A stretch of DNA of 5,241 nucleotides from assembly GCA_029934695.1 (NCBI GenBank), contig JAOZLU010000492.1, positions 1 to 5,241 of the forward strand, given 5' to 3'. The DNA comes from Desulfobacterales bacterium (lineage in GTDB: Bacteria > Desulfobacterota > Desulfobacteria > Desulfobacterales > 4be13). Every line of letters begins with the position of its first letter. Position 1 is the stretch's first letter. The notes beneath the pieces are model-generated. The model searched no databases. It saw nothing but the letters and a program-made list of their open reading frames with translations, and was not told where the DNA came from. The translations under genes and the position numbers were made by a program. Of this stretch, positions 5,208 through 5,241 are shown piece by piece.

Positions 5208-5241
5208 TTGATGTTTGATGTTTGATGCTTGATGCTTGATG
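5208..5241 (+). repeat. 7-bp tandem repeat, TTGATGT/TTGATGC
   Basis: Directly after the stop codon come TTGATGT twice, TTGATGC twice and a partial TTGATG, about 4.9 copies, continuing past the window edge. The seventh base changes from T to C midway, so the array has two subtypes. The 7-bp period means copies shift reading frame, so this is unlikely to be coding. It follows the gene immediately and may vary in copy number between strains. Confidence 0.85.

Overview
The window (5,241 bp, moderate GC with AT-rich intergenic DNA) carries four convincing protein genes. Three lie on the minus strand and read from right to left: a TetR-family regulator, an NhaC-superfamily membrane carrier, and L-erythro-3,5-diaminohexanoate dehydrogenase (Kdd). 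The fourth, on the plus strand at the right, is an exported solute-binding protein. The style of the intergenic DNA suggests a repeat-rich anaerobe, possibly a Desulfobacterota member of the Desulfonema type: short inverted repeats resembling CTTCGACAAGCTCAGG, a GGAGCCTGnGAACGAG-like fragment, degenerate 7-bp tandem repeats, and a GAAACCCGG inverted repeat. That taxonomic guess is inference from memory and is not proven by the sequence.

Layout. Positions 1-66 hold only the 3' flank of kdd and a probable repeat fragment. kdd (67-1122, minus) encodes the third step of lysine fermentation. It is separated from nhaC (1267-3057, minus) by a 14-bp perfect inverted repeat that ends in a T-rich run on the minus strand, and by a degenerate heptamer repeat. 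A 157-bp gap upstream of nhaC contains a near-duplicated 11-mer and a small palindrome. tetR (3215-3826, minus) has a very good promoter at 3880-3908 (TTGACA, 17 bp, TATAAA) and a small palindrome over the presumed transcription start, which fits autorepression. From 3833 to 4475 there is no confident gene. This stretch holds the tetR promoter, a 13-bp direct repeat, a compound inverted/tandem repeat at 4097-4199, an 11-bp direct repeat, a short possible reading frame (4321-4479) and a terminator-like hairpin at 4403-4423. The solute-binding protein gene follows (4476-5207, plus), and the window ends inside a 7-bp tandem repeat.

How the genes may work together. Kdd oxidatively deaminates 3,5-diaminohexanoate, derived from lysine through beta-lysine. 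Members of the NhaC superfamily include predicted lysine transporters, so the adjacent carrier may import lysine or exchange cations. The TetR protein has features I associate with acyl-CoA-responsive regulators, and lysine fermentation ends in acetoacetate, crotonyl-CoA and related CoA esters. A local lysine-catabolic unit under TetR control is therefore a reasonable hypothesis. The partner enzymes (KamA, KamDE, Kce, Kal) are not in the window. The solute-binding protein is divergently placed and has no permease or ATPase beside it here, so its link to lysine use is unproven.
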